Shown here: in pieces, positions 21,872-30,186 of the stretch
Layout: every line of letters begins with the position of its first letter
Position numbering within the stretch: position 1 is the stretch's first letter
Assembly (NCBI GenBank): GCA_025936045.1
Contig: JAICUB010000016.1
Location: forward strand, 62,001-126,000
Reading direction: 5' to 3'
Source of the DNA: Polyangiaceae bacterium
Lineage (GTDB): Bacteria; Myxococcota_A; Polyangia; Polyangiales; Polyangiaceae
DNA: 64,000 nucleotides
The notes under the pieces: model-generated
The model's input: the letters and a program-made list of their open reading frames with translations, nothing else
Told to the model about the DNA's origin: nothing
The model's database searches: none
Translations under genes and position numbers: made by a program

Positions 21872-22822
21872 ATGAAACAGGTCAGTCTCGGCTCACAGGG
21901 CCTGCGCGTACCGGCAATCGGCTTGGGCTGCATGGGCATGTCGGATTTCTACGGCTCCTCCTCGGAGGCTCAAAACCTCGCCGTGCTCGCGCGAGCGGCC
22001 ACCATCGGCTGCACCTTTTGGGATACGTCCGACATGTACGGCCCATTTACGAACGAGCTCCTGCTGGCGAAGGCGCTCAAGGGCCGGCGCGAGCAGATCA
22101 TCCTGGCAACCAAGTTCGGAGTGGCCCGCGGTGAAGACGGCAGCTGGCAAGGCATCAAAGGGAATGCCGATTACGTGAAGGCTTGTTGCGATGCCTCACT
22201 GAAGCGCCTCGGGACCGACCACATCGATCTCTACTACCAGCACCGCGTGGACGAAAAAACGCCCATCGAGGAAACGGTGGGCGCCATGGCTGAGCTCGTG
22301 AAGGCGGGAAAGGTACGCTATCTCGGCTTGTCCGAGGCCGATCCGGAAACGATCGCGCGCGCCCACGCGGTGCATCCCATCAGTGCGCTTCAAACCGAGT
22401 ATTCCTTGTGGTCACGGGACGTCGAAGCCGCCATTTTGCCGACGATCCGCCGACTCGAGATCGGCTTCGTGGCGTACAGTCCTTTGGGTCGCGGCTTCTT
22501 GTCCGGAGCAATCCGCTCGCGAAGCGACCTGCAACCCGGCGACTGGAGATTGCAAAATCCTCGATTTTCCGAGGAAGCGATCGCAAAGAACAGGGGCCTG
22601 GCGGAGCTCGTGACTGAAATCGCGAAAGAGCTCACGGCCACGCCGGCGCAGGTCGCGCTGGCCTGGGTGCTGTCGCGCGACCTCCTGCTCGCCGCGATCC
22701 CCGGCACACGCAAGCTCGAGCGCTTGGAGGAAAACTGGGCGTCACAAGACATCAGCTTGCGACCGGAGCAGCTGGCTCGTCTCGAGTCGCTCGCTCAAGG
22801 CGTGACGGGCGCCCGCTACTAG
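21872..22822 (+). CDS. aldo/keto reductase (316 aa)
   Basis: ATG 21872 (MKQVSLGSQGLRVPAIGLGC) gives the full (beta/alpha)8 family length. The catalytic tetrad is visible: Asp and Tyr in DTSDMYGP, Lys in ATKFGV and His in YYQHRVD. The NADPH-binding end reads AIPGTRKLERLEENW. The sequence (GMSDFYG, GLSEADPETIARAHAVHPIS) is closest in style to the IolS/YakC group, which reduces aldehydes and pyridoxal-type carbonyls. It follows the SRPBCC gene by about 105 bases and may be a separate transcript. Confidence 0.88.
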   Translation: MKQVSLGSQGLRVPAIGLGCMGMSDFYGSSSEAQNLAVLARAATIGCTFWDTSDMYGPFTNELLLAKALKGRREQIILATKFGVARGEDGSWQGIKGNADYVKACCDASLKRLGTDHIDLYYQHRVDEKTPIEETVGAMAELVKAGKVRYLGLSEADPETIARAHAVHPISALQTEYSLWSRDVEAAILPTIRRLEIGFVAYSPLGRGFLSGAIRSRSDLQPGDWRLQNPRFSEEAIAKNRGLAELVTEIAKELTATPAQVALAWVLSRDLLLAAIPGTRKLERLEENWASQDISLRPEQLARLESLAQGVTGARY

Positions 22823-22878
22823 AAGCGCCGGGCACGGCCGGCCAACCGACGCCCCGCGAGGAACGGGACGTGTGTTCC

Positions 22879-24573
22879 CTACGCGCGCCGTACGGTGACG
22901 GCCGGGTCGCGCGGATCGGGGCGGCGCGTCGCGCGCTCGAACTCGGCGGCGACCCGCGTTGCTACATCGACGAAGGAGAAGCTCGGCGCGAGTTGGATGG
23001 AACCGATGTCTTTCCCATGGATGTTGCCGCGACGGCAGAGCATGGGGAGAAGGCGGCGCACGTCCGCACCTTGGGCTTGCCCCCACGAGACTCTAAAGCG
23101 CGTCCAGCCCTCGCCTGCTGGGTCGTCGCGCGTCGGTGGCAAAGGGCGACCGTTGCGGTGGCCCGCGCGGACAGCGGTGGAGTGGACAGGCTGGTAGTGC
23201 CCGGCGTGCTGCGTGAGCGGCGTGACTTTGCGCGGCGCGCACGAGGCTTCGCTGCTCACGCGCTCGAGCAGGAGGCCGAGGGCTCGCTCGGCGGCTCCGC
23301 TCGCGACGAGACGCGCTGCGAGGCGCAAAGCGCGAGCGCTCATGCCCGGGCTCGTCGTGGGCGCCGAGTCGGGGGCGCTCGGCTCGGCCGTCAACTCGGC
23401 AATGAGTTTTTCGTCTTGCTCCGCGGCGATGCTTTCCGCCGAAGGGATTGGCTCCAAGCGAAAGCGGACGTGCGCGCGCTTGAGCATGGCCGTGAGGCGC
23501 GGCAACCCCGCGGGTTGGACCATGATGGAACTCTTGCCTTTGCGACCCGCCCGCCCGGTCCGACCACTGCGGTGGGTGTAGGTGTCGGCGTCGGTCGGCG
23601 GCTCGAGCTGAACGACGCGCGCGATGTCTTGATGGTCGATGCCGCGGGCAGCCACATCGGTGGCGACGAGGATCTGGAGCTTGCCGGTTTTGAAAGCACC
23701 GAGCGCTCGCTGTCGAGCGGCTTGCTCCATTTCTCCGGACAGGGAATCAACCGAAAAGCCGGCTTGGTGGAGGGCTTCGCACGCCTCGGCGACGCCGGCG
23801 CGGGTGCGCGCGAAAGCCAAGACCTGCTCGTCAGGCGCCGCGAGCAGAAGGTTGATGAGAGCGTCGATGCGCTCGTTCGGCTTGACCAGGTGGACCATGT
23901 GCTCGATGTCGCCGTTGGCGGACCCGAGGGGCGTACCGTGAATGGAGGCCGGATTGGTCTGGACGCGCTGGGCGAGCGCCTCCACTTCGCGCGGAAAAGT
24001 CGCCGAGACGAGGTGGGTGCGATGGCCTTCGGGCGCGCGCGCGAGGATCGCTTCCAAAGCTTCGCGAAAGCCGAGATCGAGCATGCGATCGGCTTCGTCG
24101 AGGACGAGCGCCTCCGCTCGTTCGAGCAGGATGGCTCCGCGCGTGAGATGGTCGAGCAGGCGCCCCGGGGTGCCGACGACCACGGCCGGGCCGCGCGCGA
24201 GGAGGCGGAACTCGTCCCGAACGCTCGCGCCGCCGATCACCGAGGCCACGCCGACTTTGCTCGGCGCGTAGAGCCAGGCGAGCTCGGCTTCGACTTGTTT
24301 GGCGAGCTCCCGAGTGGGCACGATCACCACGGCCTGCGGCCGCGCGACGCCGTCGCTCGGTTTGGCAGCGGGTTTCAGGCAGTCGCGAAGCGCGAAGCCG
24401 ATGGCGAGCGTCTTGCCGGAGCCTGTTTGGGAGCTGATGCGAAGGTCGCGGCCGGCGAGCGCCGGGTCGAGAACGGCCTGCTGGACCGCCGTGAGGCTTG
24501 CGTAGCCTTTCTTGGCGAGCGCGCTCGAAAGGTCGGGGCCGAGGAGCTCGAACGGATCGGAAGACGGGAACAT
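22879..24573 (-). CDS. DEAD-box RNA helicase with DbpA-type RNA-binding domain
   Basis: ATG 24573 (MFPSSDPFELLGPDLSSALA) starts a 564-aa ATP-dependent RNA helicase. The motifs in order are: Q motif, SQTGSGKT (I), PTRELAKQ (Ia), TPGRLLDHL (Ib), VLDEADRML (II), SATFPREV (III), ATDVAARGID (V) and HRSGRTGRAGRKG (VI). The last 75 residues (RFRVSWGQAQGADVRRLLPM, then GSIQLAPSFSFVDVA) match the DbpA RNA-binding domain that targets 23S rRNA hairpin 92. A 100-residue linker separates them. It probably acts in large-subunit ribosome assembly. Confidence 0.85.
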   Translation of the reverse strand: MFPSSDPFELLGPDLSSALAKKGYASLTAVQQAVLDPALAGRDLRISSQTGSGKTLAIGFALRDCLKPAAKPSDGVARPQAVVIVPTRELAKQVEAELAWLYAPSKVGVASVIGGASVRDEFRLLARGPAVVVGTPGRLLDHLTRGAILLERAEALVLDEADRMLDLGFREALEAILARAPEGHRTHLVSATFPREVEALAQRVQTNPASIHGTPLGSANGDIEHMVHLVKPNERIDALINLLLAAPDEQVLAFARTRAGVAEACEALHQAGFSVDSLSGEMEQAARQRALGAFKTGKLQILVATDVAARGIDHQDIARVVQLEPPTDADTYTHRSGRTGRAGRKGKSSIMVQPAGLPRLTAMLKRAHVRFRLEPIPSAESIAAEQDEKLIAELTAEPSAPDSAPTTSPGMSARALRLAARLVASGAAERALGLLLERVSSEASCAPRKVTPLTQHAGHYQPVHSTAVRAGHRNGRPLPPTRDDPAGEGWTRFRVSWGQAQGADVRRLLPMLCRRGNIHGKDIGSIQLAPSFSFVDVATRVAAEFERATRRPDPRDPAVTVRRA

Positions 24574-24682
24574 GAGGGTCGCCCGTATATCACCGAACGC
24601 GAAATGCGCCCGTGCGGCGCGTTCCACGGGTGTTTTAGCCTCTCCCCCCGCGCGAGCTCCGCGCCTTCACGACTGCCGCCGC

Positions 24683-25432
24683 TCACGCCAACGTCATGAT
24701 CTCGTGCCCGGCCGCAGTGACGACGACGGTGTGTTCCCACTGTGCGGACAAGCTGCCGTCGGCCGTTACCACCGTCCACTCGTCGTCGAGGAACCGCACG
24801 CCGGCGCCTCCGAGGTTCACCATCGGCTCGACCGTCAGGGCCATTCCCGCCTTGAGACGGGGGCCACTGCCTCGCCTGCCGGTGTGCGAGACGTGCGGGT
24901 CGCCGTGCATCTTGCGGCCGATGCCGTGGCCACCGAGCTCCGTCACGACACTCACGCCTTCGCGCTTGGCCAATTCCTGAATTGCCGCACCGATGTCTCC
25001 GACGCGTGCACCGTCGCGGATGACCGCGATGCCGGCGTCCCGGCAGCGCCGCGCGACCTCGACGAGGGCCCGCGCTTGCTCGCTCGTTTCGCCGATGACG
25101 AACATGGCGCTCGTGTCGCCATGAAAACCGTCGAGTTCCGTGGTCACGTCGATGTTGATGATGTCCCCTACTTCCAGCCGTTCGCCTTCGATCGGGATGC
25201 CGTGGCAGACCACGTGGTTGCGGCTCGTGCACACGGCCGCCGGAAAGCCGTTGTACCCGAGCTGACTCGGCCGGCCTCGACGCCGAGCGGTGTCTTCGCG
25301 GACGAGGCGATCGATTTCGGCCGTCGCCATGCCGGGGCGAAGCTCCGACCCGACGAACGCAAGTGTTCCCGCCGCGGCGCGCCCCGCCGACCGCATGCGC
25401 TCGATCTCGGAAGCGTTCAGAATGTCGATCAT
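24683..25432 (-). CDS. map: methionine aminopeptidase, type I
   Basis: The 249-aa enzyme starts at ATG 25432 (MIDILNASEIERMRSAGRAA). It has the pita-bread fold metal ligands: INIDVTTELDGFHGDTSAMF (two Asp), TELGGHGIG (His), VEPMV (Glu) and WEHTV (Glu). The substrate His is in NHVVCHGIP. It removes the initiator Met from nascent proteins. No SH3-like extension or zinc finger precedes it. The gene lies alone between the helicase and the LysR-type gene. Confidence 0.93.
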   Translation of the reverse strand: MIDILNASEIERMRSAGRAAAGTLAFVGSELRPGMATAEIDRLVREDTARRRGRPSQLGYNGFPAAVCTSRNHVVCHGIPIEGERLEVGDIINIDVTTELDGFHGDTSAMFVIGETSEQARALVEVARRCRDAGIAVIRDGARVGDIGAAIQELAKREGVSVVTELGGHGIGRKMHGDPHVSHTGRRGSGPRLKAGMALTVEPMVNLGGAGVRFLDDEWTVVTADGSLSAQWEHTVVVTAAGHEIMTLA

Positions 25433-25534
25433 CGGACGCTTCCTCCATGCCGCAGGCGTGCGGAGCGCGTCCAATACCGTTTCGATCTGACGGCGATTCT
25501 TGCCCGCGGGCGCGCCGCGGCCCATGCTCCGGGC

Positions 25535-25804
25535 GTGAGCTTCTCGCAGATCCGCTACTTCGTTGCCGTCGCCGAAGAGGGGAACGTCGGGCGCGCCGCA
25601 GTGCGCCTTCACGTCGCGCAGCCGCCGCTCAGCCGCCAGATCCGCGCGCTCGAGGACGAGCTCGGGACGGCCCTCTTCACCCGCACTTCGCGCGGGATGG
25701 CGCTCCTCCCGTCGGGCGAGCGGTTTCTCCAGCACGCTCGCGCCATTCTCGCGGCCGTCGACCGCGCCGTTCACGCCGCTCGCACGGACTCGGCGTCGAG
25801 CTAA
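25535..25804 (+). CDS. LysR-type HTH domain standing alone (89 aa)
   Basis: GTG 25535 opens a frame with a textbook LysR N-terminus: FSQIRYFVAVAEEGNVGRAA, VRLHVAQPPLSRQIRALEDE, LGTALFTRTSRGMALLPSGE, then the linker helix FLQHARAILAAVDRAVHAAR. It stops after 89 codons, where a normal LysR protein would continue for about 200 residues with the effector domain. Its stop overlaps the convergent lipid-kinase gene by three bases, so nothing follows. It could be a truncated pseudogene or a genuine DNA-binding-only dimer. Confidence 0.6.
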   Translation: MSFSQIRYFVAVAEEGNVGRAAVRLHVAQPPLSRQIRALEDELGTALFTRTSRGMALLPSGERFLQHARAILAAVDRAVHAARTDSASS

Positions 25805-26694
25805 GGCACGCGACGCTCGGATTGCACCAAATAGCGGACCGACGCGGGCCTCACGGCGACCGCAAACTCCGCGCTTTCGGGCACATGCTCGACCAAGCTG
25901 CCGTCGCGGTGAAAGACCGCGTCCCTCGTTCGCACCGTGATGTGTCGACCGCTGAAAGTGCGGAGCCGCGCACCGGTGGCGAGCTGACCGCTCAACGCGA
26001 GCTCGAGCAGCGCCGCACGTTCCGAAGTGCCCGCGAGCACGAGCTCGAGCAGGCCGTCGCTCGGATCACTGTTCGGTGAGAATGCGAGGCGTGGCCCGAG
26101 CAAGGGGATGTTCATGATCTCGACGGCCAAGAACTCTCCCGTGATGCTCACGCCGTCGACTCGAAGCTCGTACGAGCGCGGTCGGGCGGCCTCGATCACG
26201 GCATGAAATAAGGCGCGATCTCGCTCGAGCGTGCGTACCGGCTCGCCGGGCTCGGACATTTGCCGCGCGCGCGCGATGACCGAAGGGAAAACGCCCCAGC
26301 CGACCGCCTCCGAAAACCACGTCAACGGCTCGGCCACGCCCAGTGTGGCGAGGTCGAACGGCACCAGGTGCCCCGACGACCAACCGTGCGCTAGCTCGTG
26401 CGCGTCGCCGCGAGCACCGAGCGTGAGCGCGGTGTTGTTGGCGGTTCCGAGCGGGATGACCGCGAGCGGCACCGCGCTGCCTGCGAGAGCACACGCCGCT
26501 CGGCTCACCGTGCCGTCGCCGCCCGCGATCACAATCAGCTCCGGGGGGCGCGTGCGCAGTGAAGCGGGCAGCTCTTCGTGGGTCGAGACCGTGTCGAGCA
26601 CCTCGTGACCGGCCTGTCGGAAGCTCGCTTCGAGCTCCGCCGCGGCATGATTTTCGCTTCCAGCAGACTTGTTGTGCAGCAAAGTGACTTGCAT
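25801..26694 (-). CDS. diacylglycerol/lipid kinase family protein
   Basis: ATG 26694 gives 297 aa. The kinase nucleotide motif ELIVIAGGDGTVSRAACALA (GGDGT) lies at about residues 53-72, and PLAVIPLGTANNTALTLGAR (P-L-G-T-x-N) follows at about 80. The C-terminal beta sandwich reads RLAFSPNSDPSDGLLELVLA (the DG-x-L acidic Mg-binding loop). The family phosphorylates diacylglycerol, sphingoid or related lipids (DagK/YegS type). Which lipid cannot be told from sequence. Confidence 0.85.
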   Translation of the reverse strand: MQVTLLHNKSAGSENHAAAELEASFRQAGHEVLDTVSTHEELPASLRTRPPELIVIAGGDGTVSRAACALAGSAVPLAVIPLGTANNTALTLGARGDAHELAHGWSSGHLVPFDLATLGVAEPLTWFSEAVGWGVFPSVIARARQMSEPGEPVRTLERDRALFHAVIEAARPRSYELRVDGVSITGEFLAVEIMNIPLLGPRLAFSPNSDPSDGLLELVLAGTSERAALLELALSGQLATGARLRTFSGRHITVRTRDAVFHRDGSLVEHVPESAEFAVAVRPASVRYLVQSERRVP

Positions 26695-26767
26695 CCGTCT
26701 TCCCTGTGCAACACCGCCACGCCTAGCGCGATGAATGCCACGAGGATGCAGGAAGCGGGCCGGTGTG

Positions 26768-27502
26768 ATGCGGATCCTGATCGTCAACGATGACGGCGTT
26801 TACAGCCCGGGAATCGCGGCCCTCGCCAGCGTGGCCAAAGAATTCGGAGACGTGACCATCGTCGCGCCCGACGTCGAGCGTTCCTCGACGGGCCATGCGG
26901 TCACGCACAGTCGTCCTTTGTCCTACCGGCGCACGCCGATCGCGGGGTTCGAGGCGTTCCGGGTCGACGGCACGCCCGCTGATTGCGTCGCGGTTGGGTT
27001 CACGGTCGCGGGCAAGGCTGATGTCGTCCTGTCCGGAATCAATCTCGGAACGAACCTCGGAAATTCCATGTGGCACTCGGGCACTCTCGCCGGCGCCAAG
27101 CAGGCGGCATTAATGGGCAGCCGAGGCATCGCGCTGAGCGCGCCCGCGCCGGTCGTGGAGACGAGCTTCGACGTGCTCAGGCCCCACGTGCGACGAGTGC
27201 TCGCGACGCTATTGCCGGAGGAGAACCTGACGCTCGTGAACGTGAACTTTCCGGCGGAGCCGCGCGGTTCGCTCTGGACGCGCCAATCCGTGCGCCACTA
27301 CGACGGCAAGGTCGTGCCGAGCAAGGATCCCATGGGGCGCAGCCACTATTGGTTCGCCGTGTTTCCGATCGAGGAGACGGAAGAGGGCACCGATCGCTGG
27401 GCCGCCGAGCACGGCTACGTGTCGTTGACTCCCCTGCGTCTCGATTTGACCGATCACGAGGCGCTCGCGGCCCGACAAAAGAAGGATCCGGCGCGCTCGT
27501 AG
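26768..27502 (+). CDS. surE: 5'/3'-nucleotidase SurE
   Basis: ATG 26768 starts MRILIVNDDGVYSPGIAALA, the SurE signature with the two metal-binding Asp residues. It continues with APDVERSSTGHAVTHSRPL (metal-site Ser), VDGTPADCVAVGF and VLSGINLGTNLGNSMWHSGT (metal-binding Asn). At 244 aa it has family length. It is a divalent-metal phosphatase for nucleoside monophosphates, often linked to stationary-phase survival. It is divergent from the lipid kinase. Confidence 0.93.
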   Translation: MRILIVNDDGVYSPGIAALASVAKEFGDVTIVAPDVERSSTGHAVTHSRPLSYRRTPIAGFEAFRVDGTPADCVAVGFTVAGKADVVLSGINLGTNLGNSMWHSGTLAGAKQAALMGSRGIALSAPAPVVETSFDVLRPHVRRVLATLLPEENLTLVNVNFPAEPRGSLWTRQSVRHYDGKVVPSKDPMGRSHYWFAVFPIEETEEGTDRWAAEHGYVSLTPLRLDLTDHEALAARQKKDPARS

Positions 27503-27542
27503 ACGCGAGCCGCACGTGCGGGTCGTGCGCTAGCCTCGACGC

Positions 27543-28070
27543 ATGCCCGCACCCAAGCGCGCTCCGATTCACTTGGCCCCCAACGGCGGCCGCCCGTACC
27601 CGATGGGACCCCTCTCCGCCGTCTTCAAAGCCGACGGCGCTGAAACACGCGGCCGTTACTCGATTTCCGAATGGTGGCTCGAGCCGTACACCAAGGGGCC
27701 CGGCGCGCACTCGCACCCGGACGATGACGTCTTCTACGTGCTCGAAGGGACGCTGACCTTCTGGCTCGGCGATCGTTGGCTCGACGCGAAGAAGGGCTCG
27801 TTCGTGCTCGCGCCGGGCGGGACGAAGCACGACTTCGAGAACCGCACGGGCAAGCGCGCCGGAATGCTCAACGTGTCGGTGCCCGGCGAGTTCGAGGATG
27901 ACATGCCGGGCATCGCGGAGTGGTTTCGCGCGCGAGCGACCGCGGACGCTCGCACCGCCAACGCGCCGAGCGCGAAGGCGCCGAGCGCGAAGGGCCGCAC
28001 CGCCAAGGCGCGAGCCGCCCGTACGCCCGTCGCAACCGAGCGCGGCGCGCGAAACCGCCGCGCCCGCTGA
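27543..28070 (+). CDS. cupin-domain protein with Ala/Lys/Arg-rich tail (175 aa)
   Basis: Residues about 30-115 form a single cupin barrel. Motif 1 is GPGAHSHPDDDVFYVLEGTL (two His and a Glu as metal ligands) and motif 2 is APGGTKHDFENRTG (last His). The following 45 residues are a low-complexity basic repeat (NAPSAKAPSAKGRTAKARAA), likely disordered and possibly nucleic-acid-binding. Substrate is unknown; it could be a small dioxygenase or a sugar-binding cupin. Confidence 0.8.
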   Translation: MPAPKRAPIHLAPNGGRPYPMGPLSAVFKADGAETRGRYSISEWWLEPYTKGPGAHSHPDDDVFYVLEGTLTFWLGDRWLDAKKGSFVLAPGGTKHDFENRTGKRAGMLNVSVPGEFEDDMPGIAEWFRARATADARTANAPSAKAPSAKGRTAKARAARTPVATERGARNRRAR

Positions 28071-28145
28071 GACGCGGAGCCGGCCGAACCGGAAGCGCGG
28101 GTTGCCGATCGGGACGAGCAGACGCGAGCCCGCGCGGAAAGTGCC

Positions 28146-28175
28146 TTGACAGTCATATGCCCATATGAGTATATA
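28146..28175 (+). promoter_or_regulatory. promoter with embedded ArsR operator
   Basis: Consensus TTGACA (28146-28151), an 18-base spacer and TATATA (28170-28175) form a strong sigma-70 promoter. The spacer holds a perfect 7-2-7 inverted repeat, TCATATG (28153-28159) and CATATGA (28162-28168). The GTG at 28182 lies six bases after the -10 box, so the mRNA should be leaderless. The dyad geometry is the same as at 20894-20909 but with other arms, as expected for paralogous ArsR repressors. Confidence 0.75.
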
Positions 28176-28181
28176 CGTGGC

Positions 28182-28520
28182 GTGGAATCCTCGTTCGCCA
28201 TCCTCGCCGAGCCGAATCGCCGGGCCATTTTGAGCCTGTTGGCGAGCTCCGAGCGCTCCGTCGGCGAGCTCGAAGACCGCCTACACCTGCCGCAAACCTC
28301 CGTCTCGAAGCACTTGCGCGTCTTGCGTGAGGCCGGCTTCGTGGAATCGCGGGTCGAAGCGCAGCGCCGGATGTACCGGCTCAGGCCCGAACCACTGATG
28401 GAAGTGGATGAATGGCTCGCGCCTTTCAGGCGCTTCTGGTCCGGCCACGTCGATGCACTCGAACGCCATCTCGAGCGGATGGCGGCGTTACCCAAACCCA
28501 AAAAAGGAAAGAACCGATGA
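28182..28520 (+). CDS. ArsR-family winged-helix repressor
   Basis: GTG 28182 (VESSFAILAEPNRRAILSLL) is preferred over the TTG at 28146 because that TTG is the -35 box. The recognition helix reads LHLPQTSVSKHLRVLREAGF, followed by the wing ESRVEAQRRMYRLRPEP and the helix FRRFWSGHVDALERHLERM. No metal-site cysteines are present. The gene overlaps the SRPBCC gene by ATGA. This is the second such pair in the window. Confidence 0.85.
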   Translation: MESSFAILAEPNRRAILSLLASSERSVGELEDRLHLPQTSVSKHLRVLREAGFVESRVEAQRRMYRLRPEPLMEVDEWLAPFRRFWSGHVDALERHLERMAALPKPKKGKNR

Positions 28521-29044
28521 GCAACCGCGGAAAGTACACGCCCGGCCCCGCTGCCCCGGCCGGCGTTCGGAAAGACGGCGACAAGTGGACGCTGATCCTC
28601 GCTCGCGAGCTCCGTCATCCACCAGCGCTCGTTTGGGATGCGCTCACCGATCCCAAACAGCTGTCCGAGTGGGCGCCGTTCGACGCGGATCGCAACCTCG
28701 GCACCGTCGGACCGGTGAAGCTCACGACGGTCGGTGCGCCCAGTCCTCACGTTACGGACACGAAAGTGGAGCGAGCCGAGAAGGAGCGCGTGCTCGAGTT
28801 CACGTGGGGCGGCAACCTCCGCTGGGAGCTCGAGCCGCTCGGCTCCGGCACTCGTCTCACGCTCTGGCACGCCATCGACAGCCAATTCATCTCGTGGGGC
28901 GCGGCAGGCTGGCACGTCTGCTTCGACGTCCTCGACCACCTACTCGCGGGTGATCCGCTGGGGCGCCTCGCAGGGCCCGAAACCATGAAGCTCGAAGGCT
29001 GGCAGCGGCTGACGGGTGAGTACGCCAAACAATTCGCGACCTGA
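28517..29044 (+). CDS. SRPBCC family protein
   Basis: ATG 28517 follows AAAGGAAAGAACCG and overlaps the ArsR stop. The 175-aa protein has the AHSA1-like pattern WTLILARELRHPPALVWDAL, TDPKQLSEWAPFDADRNL, ERVLEFTWGGNLRWELEPLG and a C-terminal helix around EGWQRLTGEYAKQF. A Trp-rich stretch (ISWGAAGWHVCFDVLDHLLA) is typical of the subgroup paired with ArsR. Ligand unknown. Confidence 0.85.
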   Translation: MSNRGKYTPGPAAPAGVRKDGDKWTLILARELRHPPALVWDALTDPKQLSEWAPFDADRNLGTVGPVKLTTVGAPSPHVTDTKVERAEKERVLEFTWGGNLRWELEPLGSGTRLTLWHAIDSQFISWGAAGWHVCFDVLDHLLAGDPLGRLAGPETMKLEGWQRLTGEYAKQFAT

Positions 29045-29058
29045 AAGGGGAAACAAGC

Positions 29059-29481
29059 ATGCAATCCACGTTGCAAAGGCGGGCGCTCGCCGCCGATCAC
29101 ACGCCTCCCCGAGCCCGAAACCTCGGTTTTTGGATCGCCACCGGGCTCTTCTGCCTTCAGATCGGCTTCACGGGTTACGCCCAACTGCGTTTGCCGCAAG
29201 TTGCCGCCGCCTTCACGCACCTCGGCTTTCCCGACTACTTCCGCGTCGAGCTATCGTGGGCGAAGTTCGCCGGCATCGTGCTGCTCCTCGCGCCCGTGCC
29301 GTCGCGCCTCAAAGAGTGGGTTTACGCCGGCTTCGCGTTCGACCTGGCGTCCGCCGTCGTTGCGCACCTCTCGGTGGGTGACGGCGTGCAGGCGTGGGGC
29401 TGGGCGGCCGCAACCGGCGTGCTCTTGGGCGTCTCGTACTATTTCTGGCGCCGCCTGGAGGACGCGCGAGCAAACGCGTGA
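29059..29481 (+). CDS. DoxX-like membrane protein
   Basis: The 140-aa protein follows the SRPBCC gene by 14 bases, with AAAGGGGAAA as ribosome-binding site. Four hydrophobic helices are visible: LGFWIATGLFCLQIGFTGYA, FAGIVLLLAPVPSRLKEWVY, AGFAFDLASAVVAHLSV and AAATGVLLGVSYYFWRRL. Gly/Pro placement matches the DoxX/DoxD fold. It is part of the ArsR-SRPBCC-DoxX operon and would be released with the same repressor. Confidence 0.75.
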   Translation: MQSTLQRRALAADHTPPRARNLGFWIATGLFCLQIGFTGYAQLRLPQVAAAFTHLGFPDYFRVELSWAKFAGIVLLLAPVPSRLKEWVYAGFAFDLASAVVAHLSVGDGVQAWGWAAATGVLLGVSYYFWRRLEDARANA

Positions 29482-29488
29482 GATGCGC

Positions 29489-30097
29489 TCAGGTCCACTC
29501 GAGCGACAGATCGGCGGACTTGATGCTCTGGCTCGCGATGCGCACCTGGCCGGAGACGCCGGCGTACTGGAGCGTGCCCTCGAAGACGCCGACGTGATGG
29601 CTGTCGAGAAAATGATGAACGTCCCGCAGCGCCACGATGGCGCCGCGCTGCGAGGTTTCGAGGATGTCGCAACGACTCCCGGGGACGTTGATGGCGTAGG
29701 TGCTCGCGATGGCGGCGATGGCGGCATGGACGCCCTCCGCGGCGCCGAGCGTCACTTTACCGAGCACCGAGCCCGAGAACGCGATTGGCGCCACGTGGCC
29801 GATCGCCCGCAGCGCCTCGCGGAGTGAGCGCTCCGGGTAGAATTTTCTCGCTGCCTCGACCAGGAGCGGCACGAACTCCACGAGGGGATAGAAGCCGAAA
29901 CGCAGGTAGCGGTCACGCGCCGGACTGAGCGTCACTCCGCGGCGCTTGGCGCCTTCGAGCGCCGCGAGAAAGAACATGCCGGCGATGGTCGAGGTCGCCG
30001 GCACCGCGTGGAGCACCGTCATCGGATCGAGCGGACGGCTCCAGGGCGGTTCGACGAAGACGCTGCTCGTGGGCACGACGGTACCGAGCGTGAGCAT
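29489..30097 (-). CDS. DUF2378 (TIGR02265) family protein
   Basis: The start is ATG 30097 (MLTLGTVVPTSSVFVEPPWS). The body shows the family pattern of an N-terminal linker, a run DRYLRFGFYPLVEFVPLLVE, helix FYPERSLREALRAIGHVAPI and the C-terminal block CDILETSQRGAIVALRDVHH. DUF2378 is a family of about 200 residues known almost only from myxobacteria, often in many paralogues. Function is unknown. It is the best taxonomic marker in the window. Confidence 0.75.
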   Translation of the reverse strand: MLTLGTVVPTSSVFVEPPWSRPLDPMTVLHAVPATSTIAGMFFLAALEGAKRRGVTLSPARDRYLRFGFYPLVEFVPLLVEAARKFYPERSLREALRAIGHVAPIAFSGSVLGKVTLGAAEGVHAAIAAIASTYAINVPGSRCDILETSQRGAIVALRDVHHFLDSHHVGVFEGTLQYAGVSGQVRIASQSIKSADLSLEWT

Positions 30098-30186
30098 ACC
30101 TCGCCGGCGCCGGGCGGTGAACAGCGCGACCACACCGCCGGCCCCTCGTGCTGGCCACCGGCGCGTGGCTGAGTAAGGTTCGTCCG

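Noticed and set aside
22870..24699. 609-codon rightward frame opposite the DEAD-box helicase
   Set aside because: It is antisense to a gene with all helicase motifs, and its own sequence is Arg/Ala-rich without domains.
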